Shown here piece by piece: positions 25,807 through 34,092 of a stretch of 64,000 nucleotides of DNA. The DNA is from Clostridium sp. 28_17 (GTDB lineage Bacteria; Bacillota; Clostridia; TANB77; CAG-508). The notes beneath the pieces were generated by a model. The model did not search any database, had not been told where the DNA came from, and worked only from the letters and a program-made list of their open reading frames with translations. Position 1 is the stretch's first letter, and each line of letters opens with the position of its first letter. The stretch is from NCBI GenBank assembly GCA_001916065.1, contig MNRS01000016.1:1-64000 (forward strand). The letters are read 5' to 3'. Made by a program: the position numbers and the translations under genes.

Positions 25807-27099
25807 ATGAAAATTAAAGATGGGGAATATAAAGAAAGATTAATTGAAAAAAAGTTAAAAGATTATTTATCTGTATTTGGGGCTGTGAGTATAGAAGGGC
25901 CAAAATGGTGTGGAAAAACATGGACATCATTAAAAAATTCTAAAAGTGCAGTTTTTATGGATGACGAAGATGTAAGAAAAATGGCAAATTTAGATGTTAA
26001 ATCTATATTTAATAGTGACATAGAAAAAAAACCACAATTAATTGATGAGTGGAATTTGGTTCCAACAGTATGGGATGCTGTTAGACGTGAGTGTGATAAA
26101 ACAATAGAAAAAGGAAATTTTATTATAACAGGTTCTACAACGTTACCAGATAAAGTAATGAAAGAAAATGTACATCATTCTGGTGCTGGGAGAATTGGAA
26201 GACTAAATATGTATACAATGAGTTTGTATGAGTCTGGAGATTCTTCTGGAGAGGCTTCTTTAACAAAAATGCTAAATAATACACAGGAAACAGTTAACAC
26301 AGGTAGTATAGAAATATTACAATTAGCAAAATTAATAATAAGAGGTGGGTGGCCTGCTAACATAAATATCAGTGAGGAAAAAAGTGGAATTATTCCAAAA
26401 TCTTATGTTGACTCAATATTAAATATAGACATGAATGAAGGAGAAGATAAAAAGAGAGATAAAAGCAAAATGAGAATGCTACTAAGATCTCTTGCACGTA
26501 ATGAATCATCAATTGTTGGAAATAAGACAATATTGAAAGACATAGAAGATTGTGAAAGCGAGGCGGAGCGTTTATCTAGTAGAGATACAATAATTGACTA
26601 TTTGGATGTATTAGATAGATTACATTTAATTGAAAATCAAGAAGCATATGGAGAAAATTATCGTTCACCTAGTAGAATTGGAAAATCACCTAAAAGACAT
26701 CTTACAGACCCATCATTAGCATGTGCTTGTTTAGGATTGACGCCTGAAAAACTTTTAAAGGATTTTAACACATTTGGTTTTATGTTTGAATCACTAGTTG
26801 AGAGAGATTTAAGAATATATATGGATTATTTGGATGGACATTTATATCATTTTAGAGATAATGTTACAGGATTAGAGGTTGATTCAATTCTAGAATTTTC
26901 AGATGGCGAGTATGCTGCAGTTGAAATAAAATTGGGATATAATCAGGTGGAAGAGGCTAAAAAAAGTTTGTTAAAATTTTATGATAATATGGTTAAAAAA
27001 CCAGCATTTATGTGTATTATTTTTGGAAAATGTCCTGCAATTATTAAAGACCCAGAAACAGGAATTTATATTGTACCGATTACTGCTTTAAAGCCATAG
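25807..27099 (+). CDS. AAA (AAA_14) ATPase with C-terminal DUF4143 domain
   Basis: The 430-residue protein begins with an AAA_14 ATPase domain: Walker A variant GPKWCGKTWTS (about 28-38), Walker B-like QLIDEW, and sensor-type FIITGSTTLP. A DUF4143 domain fills the C-terminal half, ending with a restriction-nuclease-like pattern VDSILEFSDGEYAAVEIKLG (Asp ... Glu-x-Lys). This family is very common and its role is unsettled. I prefer ATG 25807 (AGAGAGG spaced 8 nt) to GTG 25798. The gene is a single-gene unit, bracketed by the repeat array and a terminator. Presence of the Asp/Glu-x-Lys triad suggests possible nuclease activity. Confidence 0.85.
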   Translation: MKIKDGEYKERLIEKKLKDYLSVFGAVSIEGPKWCGKTWTSLKNSKSAVFMDDEDVRKMANLDVKSIFNSDIEKKPQLIDEWNLVPTVWDAVRRECDKTIEKGNFIITGSTTLPDKVMKENVHHSGAGRIGRLNMYTMSLYESGDSSGEASLTKMLNNTQETVNTGSIEILQLAKLIIRGGWPANINISEEKSGIIPKSYVDSILNIDMNEGEDKKRDKSKMRMLLRSLARNESSIVGNKTILKDIEDCESEAERLSSRDTIIDYLDVLDRLHLIENQEAYGENYRSPSRIGKSPKRHLTDPSLACACLGLTPEKLLKDFNTFGFMFESLVERDLRIYMDYLDGHLYHFRDNVTGLEVDSILEFSDGEYAAVEIKLGYNQVEEAKKSLLKFYDNMVKKPAFMCIIFGKCPAIIKDPETGIYIVPITALKP

Positions 27100-27107
27100 T
27101 TATAAGG

Positions 27108-27141
27108 ATAGCTATAGATTATAAATCTATGGCTATTTTTC
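27108..27141 (+). terminator. Terminator after the ATPase gene
   Basis: ATAGCTATAGATT pairs with AATCTATGGCTAT, followed by TTTTCTGTTTTTTT. It is closely similar to the terminator at 30184, on the other side of the prepilin gene pair. Confidence 0.8.
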
Positions 27142-27344
27142 TGTTTTTTTATTACAAAAAATGGAAAATATTTCAATTAGAAAATATAACCATAAATGTT
27201 GAAATACATAATTTGTTATGTTAGAATAAAATTGAAAAAATGATAAAATACATATTTAATACGAGATGAAACTATTTAAACTAAATTTAATATTGGGTTA
27301 TTGTTTAAGATTAAATTGGAAAAATACTAAGGAGGAATTTTAAA

Positions 27345-28994
27345 ATGTTATTAAAGAAAAATAAGGGGATAACTCTTGTAGCACTTGTTATTACAATAGT
27401 GATTTTGTTGATTTTGGCAGGGATTTCTATTTCTACTTTAACAAATACTGGAATATTTCAAAAGGCAAAAGATGCTAAAAGTGCAAGTGAGAATGCAGAA
27501 AGGCAAGAGGAAAGTGTATTGGCAGAGTATGAAGATGAATTAAGTAGATATACATCAAATGATAGCTGGGATAATGGTGTAAATAAACCAGAATTAATGA
27601 CAGGAATGACTGCTGTAAACTTTGAAAAAAATGAAATTACAAAAGTGTATAAAACTAACTTAAATTTAGAAAATACAAATAATGAGAAAAATACATGGTA
27701 TAATTATGAAGATAAAAGATGGGCAAATGCTATAACAAAAGATAATGATGGAAATATAACTGCATATTGGGTTTGGATTCCAAGATTTGCTTATAGAATT
27801 CATAAAGATGATGAAGGAAATAAAACAGAAAAATTTGATATAGTTTTTTTAATTGGAACTACAGATAATTATTACGATGATAATGGAAATTTGAAAGTTG
27901 CACAAAGACAAAAGAAAATAGGACAAAAAATAAATACTGATGGGGAGACTTATACAGTACATCCAGCGTTTACAAATGAAACAAAAATAAATTATGTGAA
28001 TGGAGGCTGGAAAAAAGAACTTACAGGAATATGGGTTGCAAAATTTGAAGCAGGTTTTTATGATAAGGGTACGGATTTAAAAAAGATATCAAGTAAAGTA
28101 GAATATACACAAGCAGAGGTATATACTGCGAGTAACAAAAATGAAAGTGCAAGAAATTATTTGAATGGAAAATATGGTTCAACAAAAACTAATATAACAT
28201 ATCCGGTATTTTTAGGTGAAAAGTATTCTATGAATTATATGAATCATAGTGATGCGTACAGTATATCAAGGGCATTGACAGATGATGGAAATGTGTATGG
28301 ACTAGATAAAAAAATGACAGATAGTCATTTGATGAAAAATAGTGAATGGGGAGCGGTAGCATATTTGGGACAAAGTAAATATGGATTAGATGGTAAAAAT
28401 ATAAGAATTAATAATTTGAATGTAGAGGATGATAATAATTTTGTATATGCAATGACGGGATATTCTGCAAAAAATGATGATGATGAGAATACTAAAGAAA
28501 TAAAAAATGTATGGAAATGGAATGAAGAAGATGGTACAGTTGCCAGTAGTACAGGAAATGTATATGGAATTTATGATTTGTCAGGAGGAGTATGGGAAAG
28601 AACTGCATCAATTATTAATAATGGGAATGATAATTTAAATAAGTATGGAAAATCACTTATGAATGCATTAAATAATGGTGATAGTTCTGCATATGTTACT
28701 GTTTATCCAAAAGGAGAAAATGAAGGAGAAGGATTAGAGGATGCAGGCAAAAATAATTATGAAAAAAGCAATATTTATGGTGATGCAATTAGGGAAACGT
28801 CAATAGCGGGAGTTGGACAAACTTCATGGTATAATGATCTTTCATGTTTTATTGGATCATATAACCCATTATTTGTACGTGGAGGATATTGTTGGGATAA
28901 TAAAAAGGCAGGATTGTTTGCATTCTATCGTTTTCAAGGTGGTTGCGGAAGCTTTTATAGTACAGGTTTTCGTTCAGTACTTGTGGTTCAATAA
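27345..28994 (+). CDS. Prepilin-like protein with FGE/C-type-lectin fold; candidate diversified surface protein 1
   Basis: The 549-residue protein has a type IV prepilin-like head: a short basic leader KKNKG, then ITLVALVITIVILLILAGIS, although the usual Glu5 is replaced by Ala. The C-terminal 350 residues follow the formylglycine-generating-enzyme/C-type-lectin fold: YWVWIPRFAYRI, VYGIYDLSGGVWERTAS and the ending RGGYCWDN ... GFRSVLVVQ. The last 35 codons are mostly NNY at variable positions (TTC TAT CGT TTT, GGT, TGC, AGC TTT TAT AGT), as in variable regions of diversity-generating retroelements. AAGGAGG precedes ATG 27345. Display on the surface or a pilus is inferred. Confidence 0.8.
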   Translation: MLLKKNKGITLVALVITIVILLILAGISISTLTNTGIFQKAKDAKSASENAERQEESVLAEYEDELSRYTSNDSWDNGVNKPELMTGMTAVNFEKNEITKVYKTNLNLENTNNEKNTWYNYEDKRWANAITKDNDGNITAYWVWIPRFAYRIHKDDEGNKTEKFDIVFLIGTTDNYYDDNGNLKVAQRQKKIGQKINTDGETYTVHPAFTNETKINYVNGGWKKELTGIWVAKFEAGFYDKGTDLKKISSKVEYTQAEVYTASNKNESARNYLNGKYGSTKTNITYPVFLGEKYSMNYMNHSDAYSISRALTDDGNVYGLDKKMTDSHLMKNSEWGAVAYLGQSKYGLDGKNIRINNLNVEDDNNFVYAMTGYSAKNDDDENTKEIKNVWKWNEEDGTVASSTGNVYGIYDLSGGVWERTASIINNGNDNLNKYGKSLMNALNNGDSSAYVTVYPKGENEGEGLEDAGKNNYEKSNIYGDAIRETSIAGVGQTSWYNDLSCFIGSYNPLFVRGGYCWDNKKAGLFAFYRFQGGCGSFYSTGFRSVLVVQ

Positions 28995-29033
28995 AAATTT
29001 TAGAAAAACAAAAGAAATGAGGGAAACTTAATT

Positions 29034-30122
29034 ATGAAGAATTTAAAAAATTCAAAAGCTATTACACTTGTAGCACTTGTTATTACAATAGTGATTTTGT
29101 TGATTTTGGCGGGGATTTCTATTTCTACTTTAACAAATACTGGAATATTTCAAAAGGCAAAAGATGCTAAAAGTGCAAGTGAGAATGCAGAAAGAGACGA
29201 AGATACTTTGATTTCAAAATATGAAAAAGAATTAAATAAATATATATCAAATGATTTAGAAGAAAATATAGGAATGAAATTTGACAAAAATACTGAATTG
29301 CATGATAAAAATGGAAATAAAATTGTTGTTCCAAAAGGATTTAAAATTGTAGTTGATGAAGATACTGAAAATGCAAAGGCTGTAGAAGATGGAATTGTAA
29401 TAGAGGATGCAACAGATGCATCGACTAAAGGAAGTCAATTTGTTTGGATTCCGGTTGGGAAAATAAAAAAAACAGATGGAACAATTACTGAAATAAAATT
29501 AGATAGATATACTTTTTTAGAAGATGGAACTCCGGTAGAACAGGGAGAAAATGTTGTTGAATATTTTTTTAAGGAACTAAATAAATCAAATGGAGATAAT
29601 ATAACAGCAAAAAACATTGATGAATTTAAGAATAGTGTTGATTTGAATGGTGGATATTATATAGGAAGATATGAGACAAGAAAAAATAAAAATGGAGGGA
29701 TTACAGAGGTAAAATCAGATGTTGTATTGAATGATGTAACACAGATAGATGCTGCAAATTATGCACGAAATATGTACAATGATAAAAATTATACGTGTGA
29801 TTTAATTAATAGTTATGCATGGGATACGGCAACGCTTTTTTTGCAAAGTTTTGGAAATAACAAGACTTATTCAAGAAAAAATAGTTTGAATGTTGAAACA
29901 CTTGAAGAAAATGGAACAATAGACGATAAACAATGTAATGTGTTTGATATGGCAAGCAATTTAATGGAATGGACAACGGAAACGTTTAACGGTGAGAAAG
30001 CAGGTGTACTTAGAGGTGGACGTTATAATGATAGTTATATTTATACTGGATGGAGAGGCAATAATAAAGCATCTGTTATTTATAACGGATTTGGTTTTAG
30101 ACCAATATTATATTTAAAGTAA
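29034..30122 (+). CDS. Prepilin-like protein with FGE/C-type-lectin fold; candidate diversified surface protein 2
   Basis: This 362-residue protein shares the prepilin head of its neighbour almost base for base over 128 bp (29067-29194) and then diverges. The C-terminal half again has the FGE/lectin pattern: FVWIPVGKI, GGYYIGRYE, CNVFDMASNLMEWTTE and the ending LRGGRYNDSYIYTGWRGN ... GFGFRPILYLK. NNY codons cluster between RGG and GFR (CGT TAT AAT GAT AGT TAT ATT TAT ACT). The start is 39 bp after the first gene, with GAGGG upstream, so the two form one operon ended by the terminator at 30184. Confidence 0.8.
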   Translation: MKNLKNSKAITLVALVITIVILLILAGISISTLTNTGIFQKAKDAKSASENAERDEDTLISKYEKELNKYISNDLEENIGMKFDKNTELHDKNGNKIVVPKGFKIVVDEDTENAKAVEDGIVIEDATDASTKGSQFVWIPVGKIKKTDGTITEIKLDRYTFLEDGTPVEQGENVVEYFFKELNKSNGDNITAKNIDEFKNSVDLNGGYYIGRYETRKNKNGGITEVKSDVVLNDVTQIDAANYARNMYNDKNYTCDLINSYAWDTATLFLQSFGNNKTYSRKNSLNVETLEENGTIDDKQCNVFDMASNLMEWTTETFNGEKAGVLRGGRYNDSYIYTGWRGNNKASVIYNGFGFRPILYLK

Positions 30123-30183
30123 TTTCTAACTTTTTATTAAGATTTTTTTGAGATATAAAGTGAAAATAAAAATATCATAAAAA

Positions 30184-30216
30184 ATAGTTATAGACCACAA
30201 ATCTATGACTATTTTT
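30184..30216 (+). terminator. Terminator after the prepilin pair
   Basis: ATAGTTATAGA and TCTATGACTAT form an imperfect stem with T-run ATTTTTTTG. It differs from the terminator at 27108 at only a few positions. Confidence 0.8.
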
Positions 30217-30267
30217 TTGTTTCAAATTATAAGATAAATCCAGTTCACAAAAAATTCACAAAAAAAT

Positions 30268-30294
30268 TTAGCAAAAGGTATTGACAAGTGCTAA
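30268..30294 (+). promoter_or_regulatory. CIRCE-like operator 1, overlapping the -35 box
   Basis: TTAGCAAAA, 9 bp, AAGTGCTAA: spacing and outer bases match the CIRCE consensus TTAGCACTC-N9-GAGTGCTAA. The right half has one mismatch and the left half three. It overlaps the hrcA -35 box. Confidence 0.6.
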
Positions 30295-30309
30295 AAAAGG
30301 ATATAATAT
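30281..30309 (+). promoter_or_regulatory. Promoter of hrcA-grpE-dnaK-dnaJ
   Basis: TTGACA (30281-30286), 17-bp spacer and TAATAT (30304-30309); an alternative -10, TATAAT, lies at 30302-30307. It is flanked on both sides by CIRCE-like elements. Confidence 0.75.
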
Positions 30310-30318
30310 ATAACAAGA

Positions 30319-30345
30319 TTAGCAAACAAACAAAAAGAGTGCTAA
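30319..30345 (+). promoter_or_regulatory. CIRCE operator 2 upstream of hrcA
   Basis: TTAGCAAAC, nine bases, GAGTGCTAA: the right half is perfect and the left half has two mismatches to CIRCE. Exact N9 spacing. HrcA would bind here and repress the operon at normal temperature. Confidence 0.85.
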
Positions 30346-30358
30346 AAGAGGTGATAAA

Positions 30359-31369
30359 ATGCTAGACGATAGAAAAAAGAAAGTATTACAAGCCATAGTA
30401 GAAGAATATATAAACACAGCAGAGCCAGTAAGTTCAAATGCACTAACAAATAATGAAGAACTACAATATAGTAGTGCAACAATAAGAAACGAAATGGCAG
30501 ACCTTGAAAAAGCAGGATATCTAGAAAAAACACATACATCAAGTGGAAGAATACCATCAGAAAAAGGATATAGATACTATGTAGACGAACTTTTAAAAGA
30601 CGACAACATAAGTATGGAAGAAATTAAATATATAAGTGACAAATTAGAAACAAAAGTAAATGAAATTGAAGACTTAACAAAAATTGCAACAACAACAATT
30701 TCGGAAATAACACATTATACAACATTAGCAATTGGACCAAGTTCACAAGATTTGTTGATTGAAGAAATAAAATTTGTTTTGCTAGGACCAAGAATGTTAA
30801 TGGCAATAATATTAACAAACACAGGAATGGTAAAGGAAACAATAATAAAATTTGACGAAGATATAACAGACAAACAAGTAGAAACAATAAATTATATGTT
30901 TAATCAAAAGCTGAAAGGTCAACCACTTCAAATTATAGATGTTCCATTAGAAGAATATCTAATAAATGAAATGAAATATAGTGTAAAAGTTATAAAACCA
31001 ATTATAGAACAAATCAAAAAAGTCATTTCAGAAGATAGGCAAGTATATCTTGAGGGGGCAAACAAAGCCTTTGATTTACCAGAATTTAATAGTTTAGCAG
31101 TTGCTAAAAATTTTGTAAATATAATTGACGAAAAAGATTTAATGACAGACATATTAAATTCAGGATTTGCAAAAGATATAAATGTATATATAGGGGACGA
31201 AAATGAAAAAGAAGAACTTAAAGATTTTAGTGTTATAACCTTTAAACATAAAGTTGGTGACAAAGATATGGGAACAATAGGAATTATAGGACCTAAAAGG
31301 ATGGATTATTCAAAAGTTATTTCAGTTATGAAGTATATAAATAAAAAATTAAAAGACAAAGGAATATAA
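30359..31369 (+). CDS. hrcA: Heat-inducible transcription repressor HrcA
   Basis: HrcA represses class I heat-shock genes by binding CIRCE. The 336-residue protein is full length: an N-terminal winged helix with RKKKVLQAIVEEYINTAEPV and SSATIRNEMADLEKAGYLEKTHTSSGRIPSEKGYRYYV (shown here as the two blocks around residues 5-75), then the GAF-like and dimerisation domains. AGAGGTG precedes ATG. It sits directly behind two CIRCE-like sites and heads the operon with grpE, dnaK and dnaJ, so it is autoregulated. Confidence 0.95.
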   Translation: MLDDRKKKVLQAIVEEYINTAEPVSSNALTNNEELQYSSATIRNEMADLEKAGYLEKTHTSSGRIPSEKGYRYYVDELLKDDNISMEEIKYISDKLETKVNEIEDLTKIATTTISEITHYTTLAIGPSSQDLLIEEIKFVLLGPRMLMAIILTNTGMVKETIIKFDEDITDKQVETINYMFNQKLKGQPLQIIDVPLEEYLINEMKYSVKVIKPIIEQIKKVISEDRQVYLEGANKAFDLPEFNSLAVAKNFVNIIDEKDLMTDILNSGFAKDINVYIGDENEKEELKDFSVITFKHKVGDKDMGTIGIIGPKRMDYSKVISVMKYINKKLKDKGI

Positions 31370-31424
31370 AATACTTTGAATAAAAATTTCTTGAAGATAA
31401 AAAATAAAAGAAAGAGGCGATAAG

Positions 31425-31931
31425 ATGTCAGAAAAAAATGAAAATGTTGAACAAGAAGTAACAGAAGAAATCAAAAAAATTAATGAAGAAAAAAGTGAAT
31501 TACAAAAAAAACAACAAGAATTAGACGATTTGACAGACAGATATAAAAGAATTCTAGCCGAATTTGAAAATCATAAAAAAAGAAGTCAAAAAGAAAGAGA
31601 AGGCATGTATAATTCAATTTTAGGTGATGTTGTGGAGGTTATGCTTCCAATATTAGATAACCTAGAAAATGCAGCAAAAGTTGAGACTCAAGATGAAAAT
31701 TATAAAAAAGGTGTTGAACTTGTTTTAAAACAATTTCAAGATGTACTTAAATCAAAAGGTGTAGAAGAAATCAAAGCACTTGGAGAAACTTTTGATCCAG
31801 AACTTCATGAGGCTGTTAGCAGTGTTCAGGATGATTCTAAAGGTGAAAAGGAAATTGTTCAAGAATATAGAAAGGGCTACAAAATAGGTCATAGGGTTAT
31901 TAGACATTCTATGGTGGTAGTAGCCAACTAA
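31425..31931 (+). CDS. grpE: Nucleotide exchange factor GrpE
   Basis: GrpE releases ADP from DnaK. The 168-residue protein has the long N-terminal coiled coil (about 5-60, with ILAEFENHKKRSQKE) and the C-terminal beta domain with GVEEIKALGETFDPELHEAV and YRKGYKIGHRVIRHSMVVVAN. GAGGCGAT lies before ATG 31425. The gap of 55 bp to hrcA has no terminator, whereas 190 bp separate it from dnaK. Confidence 0.95.
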   Translation: MSEKNENVEQEVTEEIKKINEEKSELQKKQQELDDLTDRYKRILAEFENHKKRSQKEREGMYNSILGDVVEVMLPILDNLENAAKVETQDENYKKGVELVLKQFQDVLKSKGVEEIKALGETFDPELHEAVSSVQDDSKGEKEIVQEYRKGYKIGHRVIRHSMVVVAN

Positions 31932-32057
31932 ATAAGTTATTAATTTTAAGTTAGCTGTTGAGGTTATGCCGATTACAGATAACATATACAATTGAGCAAA
32001 GCAAAATTGTAAAAATTATAAATATAAAATAAGCAAAGCTTAAAGGGTTGGCAGACG

Positions 32058-32076
32058 AAGATTTCGAAGAAATCTT
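32058..32076 (+). other. Hairpin in the grpE-dnaK intergenic region
   Basis: AAGATTTC-GAA-GAAATCTT is a perfect 8-bp stem with a 3-base loop, flanked by CAGACG and GGATGACG, without a T-run. It could be a processing or stabilising element that sets higher dnaK levels; that is inference. The rest of 31932-32121 shows no gene. Confidence 0.4.
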
Positions 32077-32121
32077 TGGATGACGATGAACGAAGCGTAG
32101 CGGAGAGAAAGGAAGATTAAA

Positions 32122-33990
32122 ATGGGAAAAATTATAGGAATTGACTTAGGAACAACAAACTCATGTGTAGCAGTTATGGAAGGAGGAGAACCAGTAGTAA
32201 TACCAAACGCTGAAGGTAACAGAACAACACCATCAGTAGTAGCATTCTCAAAAAATGGTGAAAGACTAGTTGGACAAATAGCAAAACGTCAAGCAGTTAC
32301 AAATCCAGAAAATACTGTTATATCAATAAAAAGAAAAATGGGTACAGCTGAAAAAGTTAAAATAGAAGGTGACAGCTTTACACCACAAGAAATATCTGCA
32401 ATGATTTTACAAAAATTAAAAACTGATGCAGAAAATTATTTAGGACAAAAAGTAACTCAAGCAGTTATTACAGTACCTGCATACTTTAATGATAGCCAAA
32501 GACAAGCAACAAAAGATGCTGGTAAAATAGCAGGACTTGAAGTCTTAAGAATTATAAATGAGCCAACAGCAGCCGCTTTAGCTTATGGAATGGATAAAGA
32601 ACAAGACCAAAAAATATTAATTTATGACTTAGGTGGAGGAACATTCGATGTTTCTATACTAGACATTGGTGATGGTGTATTTGAAGTTTTATCTACAAGT
32701 GGTAACACACATTTAGGTGGAGATGACTTTGATAATGCAATAATTGAATATTTAGTAAGTGAATTCAAAAAATCAAATGGAATCGATTTAAAAACAGATA
32801 AAATGGCAATGCAAAGATTAAAAGAAGCAGCAGAAAAAGCAAAAATAGAATTATCAGGTGTTCAACAAACACAAATCAACTTACCATTTATTACTGCAGA
32901 TGCAACAGGACCAAAACACTTAGATGTAACTCTAACAAGATCAAAATTTGAAGAATTAATTCATGATTTAGTAGAGGCTACAGCAGGACCAGTTAACCAA
33001 GCATTAAAAGATGCAGGATTAACAGCAAATGATATTCATAAAGTATTATTAGTTGGTGGTTCTACAAGAGTTCCAGCAGTTCAAGAAGTTGTTAAGAGAA
33101 TAACAGGTAAAGAACCAGATAAAGGAATAAACCCAGATGAATGTGTTGCAATCGGTGCATCAATTCAAGGTGGTGTTTTATCAGGAGATGTTAAAGACTT
33201 AGTATTACTAGATGTAACACCATTATCATTAGGTATTGAAACATATGGTGGAGTATTTACAAAATTAATTGAAAGAAACACAACAATACCAACTAAAAAA
33301 TCACAAATATTCTCAACAGCAGCAGATGGTCAAACATCAGTAGAAGTTCACGTATTACAAGGTGAAAGAGAAATGGCTGCATACAACAAAACATTAGGAA
33401 GATTCCAATTAACAGGAATTCCAGCAGCTCCAAGAGGAGTACCTCAAATTGAAGTAACATTTGATATAGATGCAAACGGTATAGTTCATGTATCTGCAAA
33501 AGATATGGCAACAGGAAATCAACAAGATGTTTCTATTACAGCTTCAACAAACTTAACAGATGAAGATATTGACAAAGCGGTTAAAGATGCAGAAGCACAT
33601 GCTGAAGAAGATAAAAAGAAAAAAGAAGAAATTGAAGTTAAAAACAATGCAGAAAGTTTAGTTTACAACAGTGAAAAAACATTAAATGATTTAGGTGACA
33701 AAATTAGTGGAGAAGAAAAAGCTAAAGTTGAAACTGAAATCGATAATACTAAAAAAGCATTAGAAACAAACGATACAGAAAAAATCAAAGAAGCTACAGA
33801 AAAATTAACAAAAGTATTTTATGATATGTCAGAACAATTATATAAGAATGCAAATCCAAACGGAGCAGCAGGAGTAGACCCAAATACAGCAACTAGTGGT
33901 AATGGGGCAGATAATGGTTCAGATGCTAATAATGGCGGAGACAATGGAAATGTTTATGATGCTGATTATAAAGTTGAAGATGACAAATAG
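32122..33990 (+). CDS. dnaK: Molecular chaperone DnaK (Hsp70)
   Basis: The 622-residue chaperone is complete. The ATPase domain starts GKIIGIDLGTTNSCVAVMEG and contains IINEPTAAALAYG, DLGGGTFDVSIL and VLLVGGSTRVPAVQ; the linker DLVLLDVTPLSLGIET leads into the substrate-binding domain and a helical lid. The C-terminal tail is Asn/Gly/Asp-rich and ends YKVEDDK, in place of the Gly-rich EVDDE-type tail. GAAAGGAAG precedes the ATG. A paired palindromic repeat separates it from dnaJ. Confidence 0.97.
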   Translation: MGKIIGIDLGTTNSCVAVMEGGEPVVIPNAEGNRTTPSVVAFSKNGERLVGQIAKRQAVTNPENTVISIKRKMGTAEKVKIEGDSFTPQEISAMILQKLKTDAENYLGQKVTQAVITVPAYFNDSQRQATKDAGKIAGLEVLRIINEPTAAALAYGMDKEQDQKILIYDLGGGTFDVSILDIGDGVFEVLSTSGNTHLGGDDFDNAIIEYLVSEFKKSNGIDLKTDKMAMQRLKEAAEKAKIELSGVQQTQINLPFITADATGPKHLDVTLTRSKFEELIHDLVEATAGPVNQALKDAGLTANDIHKVLLVGGSTRVPAVQEVVKRITGKEPDKGINPDECVAIGASIQGGVLSGDVKDLVLLDVTPLSLGIETYGGVFTKLIERNTTIPTKKSQIFSTAADGQTSVEVHVLQGEREMAAYNKTLGRFQLTGIPAAPRGVPQIEVTFDIDANGIVHVSAKDMATGNQQDVSITASTNLTDEDIDKAVKDAEAHAEEDKKKKEEIEVKNNAESLVYNSEKTLNDLGDKISGEEKAKVETEIDNTKKALETNDTEKIKEATEKLTKVFYDMSEQLYKNANPNGAAGVDPNTATSGNGADNGSDANNGGDNGNVYDADYKVEDDK

Positions 33991-34005
33991 AATTTGAAAA
34001 ATTTC

Positions 34006-34072
34006 GGGATTGGGGGACGGGTCTCTAATCCCGAAAAAATTATACGGGATTAGAGACCCGTCCCTCAATCCC
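34006..34072. repeat. Head-to-head pair of 27-bp GGGATT-type repeats between dnaK and dnaJ
   Basis: Copies at 34006-34032 (+) and 34046-34072 (inverse), start-to-start 40 bp. Arms GGGATT/AATCCC and GGGACGGGTCT core in the first; the whole block can fold into one long hairpin. It lies between dnaK and dnaJ of the same operon, 9 bp before the dnaJ ribosome site region, so it may act as a partial terminator. Confidence 0.85.
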
Positions 34073-34092
34073 GAATTTTTATGGAGGAAAAA

